In this document: piece by piece, positions 8,711 through 17,688 of the stretch
Numbering within the stretch: the first letter of the stretch is position 1
Layout of the letters: the number at the start of each line of letters is the position of its first letter
Notes under the pieces: model-generated
Database searches by the model: none
What the model was told of the DNA's origin: nothing
Seen by the model: only the letters and a program-made list of their open reading frames with translations
Program-made: the position numbers and the translations under genes
NCBI GenBank assembly: GCA_910587875.1
Contig: CAJUOD010000006.1
Location: 1-54,908, forward strand
Direction of reading: 5' to 3'
Source: an uncultured Oscillibacter sp.
Lineage (GTDB): Bacteria > Bacillota > Clostridia > Oscillospirales > Oscillospiraceae
Length of the DNA stretch: 54,908 nt

Positions 8711-11110
8711 ATGGAGTATGGACATTTTGACCGGGCAAAGCGGGAGTACGTCATCGACCGGGTGGACGTGCCCGTGTCCTGGACCAACTACCTGGGAGTG
8801 GAGGACCTCTGCGCCGTGGTGAACCACACCGCCGGGGGCTACCTCTTTTACAAGAGCCCGGAGCACCACCGGATCACCCGCTTCCGGCCCATCGGCGTGC
8901 CCATGGACCGCCCGGGGCACTACCTCTATCTCCGGGACGACGACACGGGGGAGTACTGGTCCGTCTCCTGGCAGCCCTGCGGGGGGCCGCTGGAGGATTA
9001 CCGCTGCCGCCACGGCTTAAGCTACTCCGTTTACGAGTGCGAACGGAACGGCATCCGGGCGGCCCAGACCCTGCTGATCCCCCGGGGGGAAAACGTGGAG
9101 CTGTGGGACCTGGCCCTGGAGAACGCCTCAGGCCGGGAGCGGCGGCTGAGCGTGTACTCCTACGCCGAGTTTTCCTATCACCAGATCCCCATTGACAACC
9201 AGAACTTCCAGATGTCCCTCTACTGCGCCGGGAGCGGGTACGAGGACGGGATCATCGACTACGAGCTGTTCTACGAGGGCGCCCACCAGTTCATGGCGGC
9301 CTCCTTCGTCCCCGACGGCTTCGACTGCCTCCGGGACAGCTTCCTGGGCCCCTACCGCACGGAGTCCAACCCCCTGGCGGTGGAGCGGGGTCAGTGTTCC
9401 GGCTCCTATGAAAAGGGCGGGAACCACTGCGCCGTGCTGCAAAAGCGCCTGACCTTGGCCCCCGGGGAGAAGGCCCGGCTGGTCTGGATGCTGGGGGAGG
9501 GCGGTATCGAGGAGGGGCGGCGCGTCCGGGCCAAGTACGGCGGCCCCGCCGCTGTGGACGCGGCTCTGGCCGATCTGGCGGACTTCTGGGAGCGGAAGCT
9601 CTCCAGGCTCCAGGCCGCCACCCCGGACCTGGACATGGACGTGATGCTGAACACCTGGACGCTGTACCAGAGCGAGATCAATGTGATGTTCTCCCGCTTC
9701 GCCTCCTTCATCGAGGTGGGCGGGCGCACGGGGCTGGGCTGCCGGGACACGGCCCAGGACGCCATGACCATCCCCCACTCCAACCCCGAGGGCTGCAAGA
9801 AGCGCATCATGCAGCTGATGCAGGGCCTGACCTCCTGGGGCTACGGGCTTCACCTCTTCGACCCGGCCTGGTTCGGCCCCCAGCCCGAGAAACCCGCCTT
9901 CAAGTCCCCCACCGTCATCCCCACACCGGATAAGGCTTCCATTGTCCACGGGCTGGCCGACGCCTGCGCTGACGACGCGCTGTGGCTGGTGGCGGCGGTG
10001 GTGGAATACGCCCGGGAGACCGGGGAGCTGTCCCTCTTCGACGAGGTGGCGGGCTACGCCGACGGGGGAGAGGGGACCGTCTACGAGCACCTGAAAAAAA
10101 TCCTGGACTTCTCCGCCGCCCAGGTGGGGCCCCACGGGATCTGCAGGGGCCTTCGGGCGGACTGGAACGACTGCCTGAACCTGGGAGGCGGGGAGAGCGC
10201 CATGGTCTCCTTCCTCCACGTCTGGGCCCTGGGGCACTTCGTGGACGCGGCCCGGGCCCTGGGCCGGAAGGAGGATGCGGAGCGCTACGGGGCCATGCGC
10301 CGGAGCGTGATTGAGACCTGTGAGCGGGAGCTGTGGGACGGGGACTGGTATCTCCGGGGGATCACCGCCGGCGGGCGGAAGATCGGGACCCACGCCGACG
10401 CCGAAGGGCGGGTCCATCTGGAGAGCAACGTCTGGGCGGTGCTGTCCGGCGCGGCGGAGGGCGAGCGGGCCCTCCGGGCCATGGACGCGGTGGACCGGAA
10501 CCTGTATACCGAGTACGGCCTGCGGCTCAACGCCCCGTCCTATACCCAGCCGGACGACGCCATCGGCTTCATCGCCCGGGTGTACCCCGGCGTGAAGGAG
10601 AACGGGTCCATCTTCTCCCACTCCAACCCCTGGGCCTGGTGCGCCGAGGCCCTGCTGGGCCGGGGCGGGCGGGCCATGAAGTTCTACCGGGCCCTGTGCC
10701 CCGCCGCCCAAAATGACAAAATCGAGACCCGCCAGAGCGAGCCCTACTCCTACTGCCAGTTTGTCATGGGCCCCGACCACAGCGCCTTCGGCCGGGCCCG
10801 GCACCCCTTTATGACGGGCTCCGCCGGGTGGAGCTACTACGCCGCCACCCGGTATCTCCTGGGCGTGCGGCCCCAGTTCGGCGGGCTGCTGGTGGACCCC
10901 TGCGTCCCGGCGGACTGGAGGCGGTTTGAAATCACCCGGGCCTGGCGGGGGGCTGTGTACCATATCACCGTGGAAAACCCGGACGGGGTGGAAAAGGGCG
11001 TGGCCTCCGTCACCTGCAATGGGCGGGCTGTGGAGGGATTAATTCCGGCCCGGCCCGCCGGGAGCGTAAATGAAGTTGTGGTTACCATGGGAAGGAGGGA
11101 GCCCGTATGA
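8711..11110 (+). CDS. GH94 disaccharide phosphorylase (cellobiose/chitobiose type)
   Basis: A 799-aa cytosolic inverting phosphorylase that splits a beta-linked disaccharide with phosphate to give an alpha-sugar-1-phosphate. The N-terminal beta-sandwich begins GHFDRAKREYVIDR and contains NHTAGGYLFYKS; the (alpha/alpha)6 barrel carries the general-acid D484 in RADWNDCLNLG; the C-terminal VDPCVPADWRRFEITR strand is typical. The length matches N,N'-diacetylchitobiose phosphorylase (about 800 aa), and TGLGCRDTAQDAMTIPHSNP is closer to my memory of that branch than to cellobiose phosphorylases, but both remain possible. It overlaps the phosphohexomutase start by ATGA, so its product should feed that enzyme. 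No secretion signal. Confidence 0.85.
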   Translation: MEYGHFDRAKREYVIDRVDVPVSWTNYLGVEDLCAVVNHTAGGYLFYKSPEHHRITRFRPIGVPMDRPGHYLYLRDDDTGEYWSVSWQPCGGPLEDYRCRHGLSYSVYECERNGIRAAQTLLIPRGENVELWDLALENASGRERRLSVYSYAEFSYHQIPIDNQNFQMSLYCAGSGYEDGIIDYELFYEGAHQFMAASFVPDGFDCLRDSFLGPYRTESNPLAVERGQCSGSYEKGGNHCAVLQKRLTLAPGEKARLVWMLGEGGIEEGRRVRAKYGGPAAVDAALADLADFWERKLSRLQAATPDLDMDVMLNTWTLYQSEINVMFSRFASFIEVGGRTGLGCRDTAQDAMTIPHSNPEGCKKRIMQLMQGLTSWGYGLHLFDPAWFGPQPEKPAFKSPTVIPTPDKASIVHGLADACADDALWLVAAVVEYARETGELSLFDEVAGYADGGEGTVYEHLKKILDFSAAQVGPHGICRGLRADWNDCLNLGGGESAMVSFLHVWALGHFVDAARALGRKEDAERYGAMRRSVIETCERELWDGDWYLRGITAGGRKIGTHADAEGRVHLESNVWAVLSGAAEGERALRAMDAVDRNLYTEYGLRLNAPSYTQPDDAIGFIARVYPGVKENGSIFSHSNPWAWCAEALLGRGGRAMKFYRALCPAAQNDKIETRQSEPYSYCQFVMGPDHSAFGRARHPFMTGSAGWSYYAATRYLLGVRPQFGGLLVDPCVPADWRRFEITRAWRGAVYHITVENPDGVEKGVASVTCNGRAVEGLIPARPAGSVNEVVVTMGRREPV

Positions 11111-12540
11111 GCATCCAATTCGGCACCGGGGGCTGGAGGGCCGTCATCGGCGACGGCTTCACCAAGGCCAACGTCCAGCGGCTGGCTGCCGCCCTGGCCC
11201 GGAAAATGAAGGACGAGGGCGTGGCCCAGCGGGGCTTTCTCATCGGCTACGACCGGCGCTTCCTCTCCAAGGAGGCCGCCCACTGGGCCGCCGAGGTCAT
11301 GGCCGGGGCGGAGGTGCCCTGCATGGTGGTGGAGCGGGAGGCTCCCACGCCCCTCATCATGTTCGCCGTGAAGTACTACGAGCTGTCCTACGGCATGGCG
11401 GTGACCGCCAGCCACAACCCGGCCCTGTACAACGGCGTGAAGGTCTTCACCAAGGGGGGCCGGGACGCGGACGAGACCGTCACCCAGGATATCGAGGGCT
11501 ATATCGCCGCCCTGCCGGAGGGGGAGATTCCCGCCGTCCCCTATGAGGAGGGGGTGCGCATGGGGAAGATCCAGATCATCGACCCCATGAACCCCTATGT
11601 GGATTCCATCATCCGGGCCGTGAACATGGACGCCATCCGCTCCCGGGGGCTGAAGGTGGTGCTGGACCCCATGTTCGGCGTGTCCAAGACGGCGCTGAGC
11701 ACCATCCTCATCACCGCCCGGTGCGACGTGGATGTGATCCACGAGCGGCGGGACGCCCTGTTCGGCGGGCGCCTCCCGGCCCCCAACAGCAAGACCCTCA
11801 TCGGCTTGCAGTCCTTCGTGGTGGAAAACGGCTGCGACATCGGCATTGCCACCGACGGGGACGCAGACCGGCTGGGGATCATCGACGACCGGGGGGAGTT
11901 CCTCCACCCCAACAAGATTCTGGTGCTGCTGTACTACTACCTGCTGAAGTACAAGGGCTGGCACGGGGCGGCGGTGCGCAACCTGGCCACCACCCACCTG
12001 CTGGACGCCGTGGCGGCGGAGTTCGGGGAGACCTGCTACGAGGTGCCCGTGGGCTTCAAGCACGTGTCCGGCAAGATGCTGGAGACCGGGGCGGTCATCG
12101 GCGGGGAGAGCTCCGGGGGCCTCACCGTCCGGGGACACATCCAGGGCAAGGACGGCATTTACGCAGCCGCCCTGCTGGTGGAAATGCTGGCCACCACGGG
12201 CCGGAGCCTCTCGGAGCTCTACCGGGAGATCACGGAGCGCTGCGGCGCCTTCGAGATGGTGGAGCGGGGCTGCCGCTTCTCCCAGGAGGAAAAGGAGCGC
12301 ATCCACCGGCAGCTCATGGTGGACAAGCTGCTGCCCGACTTCGGCCGGGAGATTGAGCGGGTGAGCTACGCCGACGGCTGCAAGGTCTGCTTTCAGGGCG
12401 GCGGCTGGGTGGTGACCCGCTTCTCCGGCACGGAGCCCCTGCTGCGGGTGTTCTGCGAGATGTCCTGCGAGCGGGAGGCGGCGGACATGGCGGCCTGCAT
12501 GGAGCGCTTCCTGGGCCTGGAGGGCCGGAATATCGAGTGA
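11107..12540 (+). CDS. Phosphoglucomutase/phosphomannomutase family phosphohexomutase
   Basis: A 477-aa cytosolic alpha-D-phosphohexomutase that interconverts sugar-1-P and sugar-6-P. The four signatures are present in order: the phosphoserine loop MAVTASHNPALYNG (S102), Mg-binding DGDADRLGI, the sugar-binding GESSGGL, and the phosphate-binding RFSGTEPLLRVF. It is coupled to the upstream GH94 phosphorylase (ATGA overlap), so the likely flow is glucose-1-P or GlcNAc-1-P to the 6-phosphate. Substrate preference between glucose, mannose and GlcNAc forms cannot be decided. A terminator follows. Confidence 0.93.
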   Translation: MSIQFGTGGWRAVIGDGFTKANVQRLAAALARKMKDEGVAQRGFLIGYDRRFLSKEAAHWAAEVMAGAEVPCMVVEREAPTPLIMFAVKYYELSYGMAVTASHNPALYNGVKVFTKGGRDADETVTQDIEGYIAALPEGEIPAVPYEEGVRMGKIQIIDPMNPYVDSIIRAVNMDAIRSRGLKVVLDPMFGVSKTALSTILITARCDVDVIHERRDALFGGRLPAPNSKTLIGLQSFVVENGCDIGIATDGDADRLGIIDDRGEFLHPNKILVLLYYYLLKYKGWHGAAVRNLATTHLLDAVAAEFGETCYEVPVGFKHVSGKMLETGAVIGGESSGGLTVRGHIQGKDGIYAAALLVEMLATTGRSLSELYREITERCGAFEMVERGCRFSQEEKERIHRQLMVDKLLPDFGREIERVSYADGCKVCFQGGGWVVTRFSGTEPLLRVFCEMSCEREAADMAACMERFLGLEGRNIE

Positions 12541-12545
12541 CCCAA

Positions 12546-12577
12546 GGGGGACCGCGCGCCGGTCCCCCGTTTGTTTT
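12546..12577 (+). terminator. Intrinsic terminator after the phosphohexomutase gene
   Basis: An 8-bp GC-rich stem (12546-12553 with 12561-12568), 7-nt loop and a GTTTGTTTT tail. Confidence 0.85.
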
Positions 12578-12586
12578 GGAAGGCCC

Positions 12587-12615
12587 TGGAAATCCCTGGG
12601 CCGGCGTGGTATCAT
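12587..12615 (+). promoter_or_regulatory. Probable promoter of the histidine kinase gene
   Basis: TGGAAA (12587-12592) and TATCAT (12610-12615) are spaced 17 bp, just downstream of the terminator and 27 bp before the start codon. Confidence 0.45.
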
Positions 12616-12642
12616 GGAGGGGAGAGAAAGGAGGGCTGTCCC

Positions 12643-14334
12643 ATGGAGGAACCGAGGCGCGGGCGCTCCCTGCGGGGGCAAATGACCTTTATCATCCTGC
12701 TGTGCTGGCTGGTGCCCATGCTGCTGGCGGCAGGGGCCCTGGGGGGCTATCTGGCCTTCGGCCTGGGACGCCAGTCCCAGCGGGCGGCGGCGGAGCAGTT
12801 CCAGCTGAACCTCCGGATGGGGGCCGACCGGGTGGAGAGCGCCGTGGAGGCCAGCCGCCTGCCCTCCTATGACCCGGAGCTGAGGGAGGCGTGGAACCAA
12901 TACCGGCAGGAGGGGAATTACGCCCTGCTGTACCGCCGCTGCTCCGCCCTGTTTACCCGGCTGTACCAGTCGGACAGCCGCTTCCGCTACGCCGTGTTCT
13001 ATTTCTCGGACGACCCGGAGGACCGGGCCATCACGGTGGTCAACGGCAGCTCCGGCGCCTCGGAGCGCCAGGTGCGGGAGCGCTGGCGGGGGGATCTGCC
13101 CGCCGTGGCGGAGCGGGCCGCGGGACTGGACACCGCCGTGGGCTTCCTGGACCGGGACGGCCAGGTCTACCTGGTGCGCAACCTGCTGGACTCCGGCTAT
13201 CAGACCATCGGCGTGCTGGCCCTGGCGCTGAACCAGCCCTATTACTTTGAGGACCTGTCCCTCCTCAGCTGGGCCTCGGCGGTGTCTGTGGAGCTGGGGC
13301 CGGACACGGTCCTTGCCGTCAAGGGGGAGCCGGAGGCCGGGGAGGGCGTGCTGGAGGTGTCCGTGAGCAAGCGGGACTTTCTTCTGCGGGGCCGGGCGGC
13401 GGTGGACTACCAGGCCCTGCTGGCGGGCTTCGGGGCCTACCGCTATGTGCTGGGGGCCATGGCCCTGTCTTTGCTCCTGCTGCTGCTGTTCACCTTCCGC
13501 TTCTTCCGGCGGAGGATTTCCCAGCCCATCCGGGCCCTGATGGCCGGGGCGGCGGACATCCAAAAGGGCCAGTGGGGCCGCCGAATCGACTGCCGGACGG
13601 GGAGCCGGGAATTCGAGTACCTCACCGCCTCCTTCAACCGGATGTCCGCCCAGCTCCAAAGCCAGTTTGACTGCCTCTACCAGGAGGAGCTGGCCCGGCG
13701 GGACGCCCAGATCAAGGCCCTCCAGTCCCACATCAACCCCCATTTTCTGAACAACACCCTGGAGACCATCAACTGGCAGGCCCGGATCAGCGGGGACGTG
13801 AATGTGTCCAAGATGATTGAGGCCCTGTCCACCGTGCTGGACGCCGCCCTGGACCGGAAGGGGAGGCCGGAGGTCCGGCTTTCCGAGGAGATGACCTATG
13901 TCAACGCCTACCTCTACATCATCTCCCAGCGCTTCGGCAGGCGGCTGACCGTGGACATCGACCTGCCGGATGAGCTGATGGACTGCATGGTGCCCCGGCT
14001 GATCCTCCAGCCCGTCATTGAAAACGCCGTGGAGCACGGCATCGGCCCCGGGGGCACGGGCCGGGTGGCCCTGCGGGGCTATCTCCAGGGCGGGTTCCTC
14101 ATCCTGGAGATCGAGAACAACGGCGGCCTCTCCCCAGAGGACGAGGCCCACATCGCCCGGCTCCTCTCCCCGGACCACGACATGGCGGCGGAGCCCTCGG
14201 GCAACATCGGCATCGCCAACGTGAACCAGCGCCTGCGCATCCTCTACGGGCGCTCCTGCGGCCTGTCCATCTTCCGGGGGGAGGGCGATCTCGTCACCGC
14301 CCGGCTCACCGTGGCCCTCCCCCGGGAGGGATGA
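12643..14334 (+). CDS. YesM-type sensor histidine kinase
   Basis: A 563-aa membrane sensor. TM1 is at about residues 17-42 (FIILLCWLVPMLLAAGAL), followed by an extracytoplasmic domain of about 225 aa. TM2 is near VLGAMALSLLLLLLFTFRF, then a HAMP linker (RRRISQPIRALMAGA). The His_kinase domain has the LytS/YesM-type H367 in INPHFLNNTLE, and the ATPase part has N-box ENAVEHGI and G-box NIGIANVNQRLR. Start 12643 has AAGGAGG 8 nt upstream; the longer frame from 12571 would begin inside the terminator. With the AraC-type regulator at 17689 it should control the sugar ABC transporter genes lying between them. Confidence 0.92.
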   Translation: MEEPRRGRSLRGQMTFIILLCWLVPMLLAAGALGGYLAFGLGRQSQRAAAEQFQLNLRMGADRVESAVEASRLPSYDPELREAWNQYRQEGNYALLYRRCSALFTRLYQSDSRFRYAVFYFSDDPEDRAITVVNGSSGASERQVRERWRGDLPAVAERAAGLDTAVGFLDRDGQVYLVRNLLDSGYQTIGVLALALNQPYYFEDLSLLSWASAVSVELGPDTVLAVKGEPEAGEGVLEVSVSKRDFLLRGRAAVDYQALLAGFGAYRYVLGAMALSLLLLLLFTFRFFRRRISQPIRALMAGAADIQKGQWGRRIDCRTGSREFEYLTASFNRMSAQLQSQFDCLYQEELARRDAQIKALQSHINPHFLNNTLETINWQARISGDVNVSKMIEALSTVLDAALDRKGRPEVRLSEEMTYVNAYLYIISQRFGRRLTVDIDLPDELMDCMVPRLILQPVIENAVEHGIGPGGTGRVALRGYLQGGFLILEIENNGGLSPEDEAHIARLLSPDHDMAAEPSGNIGIANVNQRLRILYGRSCGLSIFRGEGDLVTARLTVALPREG

Positions 14335-14402
14335 GCTTGCTTCCTCACAAGAATATACAAGAAATGGCAATTTCGGCTATTCGCCCCGGGCCCGAAAGGG
14401 TG

Positions 14403-14408
14403 TATGAT
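14403..14408 (+). promoter_or_regulatory. Possible -10 box upstream of the sugar-binding protein gene
   Basis: TATGAT lies 53 nt before the start codon. The -35 region (TTCGCC, 14380-14385) is poor, as expected if the response regulator activates transcription here. The site is suggestive only. Confidence 0.35.
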
Positions 14409-14461
14409 GATATTGCACAAAGGGAAGCGCAAAGCGCGCGATGAATTATGGAGGATTTGCT

Positions 14462-15796
14462 ATGAAACAGAAGAAGGTTCTTGCCCTGCTCCTCGCCGCC
14501 GTGATGCTCATGGGCCTGCTGGCGGGCTGCGGAGGAACATCAGGAGGAAGCGGCTCCGGTTCTTCGGGGAGCTCCGCGCCCTCCTCCGGCGGACAGGACG
14601 CCGGGAAGCCCGCCGCCGTGGAGCTGAACGTGGTCACCTCCTACGGCGGAGACGACGGCCACCGGAAGGACTATGAAAACGCGGTCAAGGGCTATGAGGA
14701 AGCCACCGGGAACAAAATCCTGGACGCCTCCGCCACCTCCAACGAGGAGTGGAAGGCCAAGGTGCTGACCGACTTTGAGACGGGCACGGAGCCCGACGTG
14801 CTGTTCTTCTTCACCAACGCCGACGCCGAGCCCATCGTGAAGGCGGGCAAGGTGGTGGACATCGCCTCCATCCGGGCCGAGTACCCCGACTATGGCTCCA
14901 ACATGCGCGACTCCATGCTGGCTGTGGCCTCCGACGGGAAAAACTACGCCGTGCCCTCCTCCGGCTTCTGGGAGAACATGTTTGTCAACACCAAGGTTCT
15001 GGCCGACTGCGGCGTGGCCGTCCCCGGTCCGGACTACACCTGGGACCAGTTCCTCACGGACTGCCAGGCCATCAAGGACAAGGGCTACACCCCCATCGCC
15101 TGCTCCCTGTTCGAGGTGCCCCACTACTGGTTTGAGTTCTGCGTCATGAACAACGGCACCCTGGCCAATCAGCTGGACCTGCCCGCCTCCGCGGACGACG
15201 CCGCCGGGCAGAAGTGGGTGGCCGCCCTGAACGACATCAAGGACCTGTATGAGAAGGGCTTCTTCCCGGCGAACACCCTGACCGCCACCGACGCCGAGAC
15301 CGTCCAGCTCTTCGGGGACGGCGAGGCCGCCTTCCTCATCGACGGCTCCTGGAAGGTCACCCACTTTGTGGACAATTACCCCGAGCACCTGGAGGAGTTC
15401 GCCATCTCCTACGTCCCCGCCAAGGGGGAGCGCAAGGCCAGCGAGGCCATCGGCGGCATCTCCATGGGCTACTTCATCACCAAGAAGGCCTGGGACGACC
15501 CCGCCAAGCGGGAGGCGGCGGTGCAGTTCGTGGAGCACATGACCTCCGATGAGGTGATGAGCACCTTCGTCACCACCGAGGTCACCGCCCTGAAGAACGG
15601 GGCCTCTCCCTCCGGCCTGAACGCCCTCCAGCAGTCCGCGGCGGACGCCAACGCCAACATCACCGGCGTGGTGGGAGCCGTCCAGGACACGGTGTCCAGC
15701 GAGTGCAAAACGGATCTGTTCGGCAATGTGCAGAACGTGGTCACGGGAGCCATGACCGCCGAGGACGCCGTCAACTCTGCCATCGCACTGAACTGA
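14462..15796 (+). CDS. Sugar ABC transporter substrate-binding lipoprotein
   Basis: 444 aa, family 1 solute-binding protein (MalE/UgpB-like). It has a lipoprotein signal with lipobox LLAGC (C23) and then a Gly/Ser-rich linker (about residues 24-50). The mature part shows typical features: TGTEPDVLFFF, YAVPSSGFWENMFVNTKV, AFLIDGSWKV and KKAWDDPAKREAAVQFVEHM. It binds an oligosaccharide outside the cell and delivers it to the two permeases downstream. Start 14462 has GGAGG 7 nt upstream; the upstream ATG at 14441 lacks a site. No ATPase gene is present, so a shared MsmK-type ATPase is presumably used. Confidence 0.93.
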   Translation: MKQKKVLALLLAAVMLMGLLAGCGGTSGGSGSGSSGSSAPSSGGQDAGKPAAVELNVVTSYGGDDGHRKDYENAVKGYEEATGNKILDASATSNEEWKAKVLTDFETGTEPDVLFFFTNADAEPIVKAGKVVDIASIRAEYPDYGSNMRDSMLAVASDGKNYAVPSSGFWENMFVNTKVLADCGVAVPGPDYTWDQFLTDCQAIKDKGYTPIACSLFEVPHYWFEFCVMNNGTLANQLDLPASADDAAGQKWVAALNDIKDLYEKGFFPANTLTATDAETVQLFGDGEAAFLIDGSWKVTHFVDNYPEHLEEFAISYVPAKGERKASEAIGGISMGYFITKKAWDDPAKREAAVQFVEHMTSDEVMSTFVTTEVTALKNGASPSGLNALQQSAADANANITGVVGAVQDTVSSECKTDLFGNVQNVVTGAMTAEDAVNSAIALN

Positions 15797-15806
15797 CTCG
15801 GCGCTG

Positions 15807-15837
15807 AAAGGCCCCGCCTACCGGGCGGGGCCTTTTT
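15807..15837 (+). terminator. Intrinsic (probably partial) terminator between binding protein and permeases
   Basis: A 12-bp stem (15807-15818 with 15824-15835), about 5-nt loop and TTTTT. It lies inside the transporter operon, 30 bp before the first permease start, so it likely lets binding-protein mRNA exceed permease mRNA. Confidence 0.85.
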
Positions 15838-15866
15838 CCAAAACTACGGCAAGGGAGTGACCGCGC

Positions 15867-16766
15867 ATGAACTCCAGCTCGACCCTGTATAAAAAGAAGG
15901 GCCCCCTGGCGGTCTTTCTGATTCCGGCGTTCGCGTTTTTGATCCTGTATCTCTACTACCCCTTCCTGCAGAACATCGTCAACAGCTTCTCCGACATCAC
16001 CGGCCTGGGCACTCCCGCCCAGGGGCTCAACGACCCCTGGTGGTCCAACTACGCCGAGCTCTTCCGGGACCCCCACCTGCGCACCGCCCTGATCAATACG
16101 GTGCTGCTCACCGTCTGCACCGTGGTGTTCCAGGTGGGCATCGCCCTCATTCTGGCCCTGCTGGTGGACTCCATCCGGGTGGGGGCCCAGGCGTTCCGCA
16201 CCCTGTATTTCTTCCCCATCGTCATCTCCGCCACCGCCCTGGGCCTGATGTTCAACCTGATCTTCCTGTTCAACGGCGGTATGCTCAACCAGCTTTTGAT
16301 GAACCTGGGCCTGATCTCCAAAAACATCGACTGGAAGGACGCGGACCACTTCCTGCCCACCATGCTCACCCCTGTGATGTGGCAGTACGTGGGCTTCTAC
16401 TTCGTGATTCTGGTGACGGGGCTGAACAACATCTCCCAGGACCTCTACGAGGCCGCCGCCCTGGACGGCTGCGTGGGCCTTGCCAAGGTGCGCTACATCA
16501 CCCTGCCCCTGCTGCGCAACGTGCTGTGCACCTGCCTGGTGCTGGCCATCACCGGGGCGCTGAAGGTGTTTGACCTGCCCTGGGTGATGTTCGGCGCGGG
16601 GATGCCCCAGAACCGGGGCTGGCTCACCGGCACCTATATGTACCACCAGACCTTCAACCGCGGCAACGTGGACTATGGCTCCACCATCGCCATGCTCATC
16701 GTGGTGCTGGGGGTGGTGCTGTCCAACGTGGCCAACCGGGTGTTCAAGCCCCGGAACGATTTGTAA
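15867..16766 (+). CDS. Sugar ABC transporter permease (MalF/UgpA type)
   Basis: A 299-aa integral membrane protein with six expected TM segments, the first at about 12-33 (LAVFLIPAFAFLILYLYYPF). The cytoplasmic coupling (EAA) loop is seen as DLYEAAALDGCVGLAKVRYITLP cut into overlapping parts: YEAAALDG, then ITLPLLRN. It pairs with the next permease to form the channel. Confidence 0.92.
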   Translation: MNSSSTLYKKKGPLAVFLIPAFAFLILYLYYPFLQNIVNSFSDITGLGTPAQGLNDPWWSNYAELFRDPHLRTALINTVLLTVCTVVFQVGIALILALLVDSIRVGAQAFRTLYFFPIVISATALGLMFNLIFLFNGGMLNQLLMNLGLISKNIDWKDADHFLPTMLTPVMWQYVGFYFVILVTGLNNISQDLYEAAALDGCVGLAKVRYITLPLLRNVLCTCLVLAITGALKVFDLPWVMFGAGMPQNRGWLTGTYMYHQTFNRGNVDYGSTIAMLIVVLGVVLSNVANRVFKPRNDL

Positions 16767-16778
16767 GGAGGGCGCGTC

Positions 16779-17636
16779 ATGGGCAGAAAAATAACGCCGG
16801 CAAAGGTTTGCACCTATGGGGCCCTCACCGTCTGGGCGCTGACCACCCTGTACCCCTTTGTGTGGGTCATTTTGAACTCCTTCCGGGACAAAGGGCTCAT
16901 CCGCAAGGACTCCTTCTCCATTCCCACCCCGGGAAACGGCTTCACCATGGACAATTACACCAAGGCCATGGAGCGGTTTGACTTCGGCAACGCCTACCTG
17001 AACAGCCTCATCGTGTCCGTCTCCGTCACCATCGTGGTGGTGGTTCTGGCGGGGCTGGCGGCCTATGGGCTGGTGCGCTACCGCTTCAAGCTGCGGGGCG
17101 TATGCTACAGCCTCATCATGGCGGGGATGATGTTCCCGGTGTTCTCCACCATCATCCCGGTGTTCCGCATGGAGGCCGCCTGGGGCATCGCCAGCAGCGG
17201 CAGCCGCTGGCTGTCCCTGCTGGCCGTGATCCTGCCCCAGATCGCGGGCAACCTGTGCTTCGCCACCATCGTGCTTATGGGCTTTATCGAGTCGGTGCCC
17301 ATTGAGCTAGAGGAGAGCGCCTATGTGGACGGCTGCCACGTGTTCCAGGTGTATTTCCACATCATCATGCCCGCGGCCAAGTCGTCCTTCGCCACGGTGG
17401 CCATTTTCTCCTTCCTGTGGAGCTACAACGACCTGTTCACCCAGAACTTCTTCCTCCGGGTGCCCCGGGAGAAGACCATCACCCTGCTGCTCAACGAGAT
17501 CAGCTCTCAGGCGGGGGTGGACTACGGCCTCATGGCGGCCTCGGTGGTGCTCATTGTCATCCCCGTGCTGGCGGTCTACGTCCTGCTGCAAAAGCACATC
17601 ATCAAGGGCCTGACGGCGGGGGCCATCAAGGGGTGA
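16779..17636 (+). CDS. Sugar ABC transporter permease (MalG/UgpE type)
   Basis: A 285-aa, six-TM permease starting with MGRKITPAKV and a first TM at about 12-34. The EAA loop is ELEESAYVDGC followed by FHIIMPAAKS. Its ATG is 13 nt after the first permease stop, with AAGGAGGG as ribosome site, so the two are co-transcribed. It forms the second half of the translocation pore. Confidence 0.92.
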   Translation: MGRKITPAKVCTYGALTVWALTTLYPFVWVILNSFRDKGLIRKDSFSIPTPGNGFTMDNYTKAMERFDFGNAYLNSLIVSVSVTIVVVVLAGLAAYGLVRYRFKLRGVCYSLIMAGMMFPVFSTIIPVFRMEAAWGIASSGSRWLSLLAVILPQIAGNLCFATIVLMGFIESVPIELEESAYVDGCHVFQVYFHIIMPAAKSSFATVAIFSFLWSYNDLFTQNFFLRVPREKTITLLLNEISSQAGVDYGLMAASVVLIVIPVLAVYVLLQKHIIKGLTAGAIKG

Positions 17637-17688
17637 CCCTTGCGTTTCCAGTTGTTTCCTGCTATGATGGCGACAGGAGGTGAGCGCG

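Noticed and set aside
12541..12580. Riboswitch or leader RNA before the kinase gene
   Set aside because: Only a simple terminator hairpin is present; there is no conserved aptamer-like structure.
10837..14370. 1177-codon minus-strand open frame
   Set aside because: It lies antisense to the GH94, phosphohexomutase and kinase genes, is compositionally biased, and has no recognisable domain. Long antisense frames are common in GC-rich genes.
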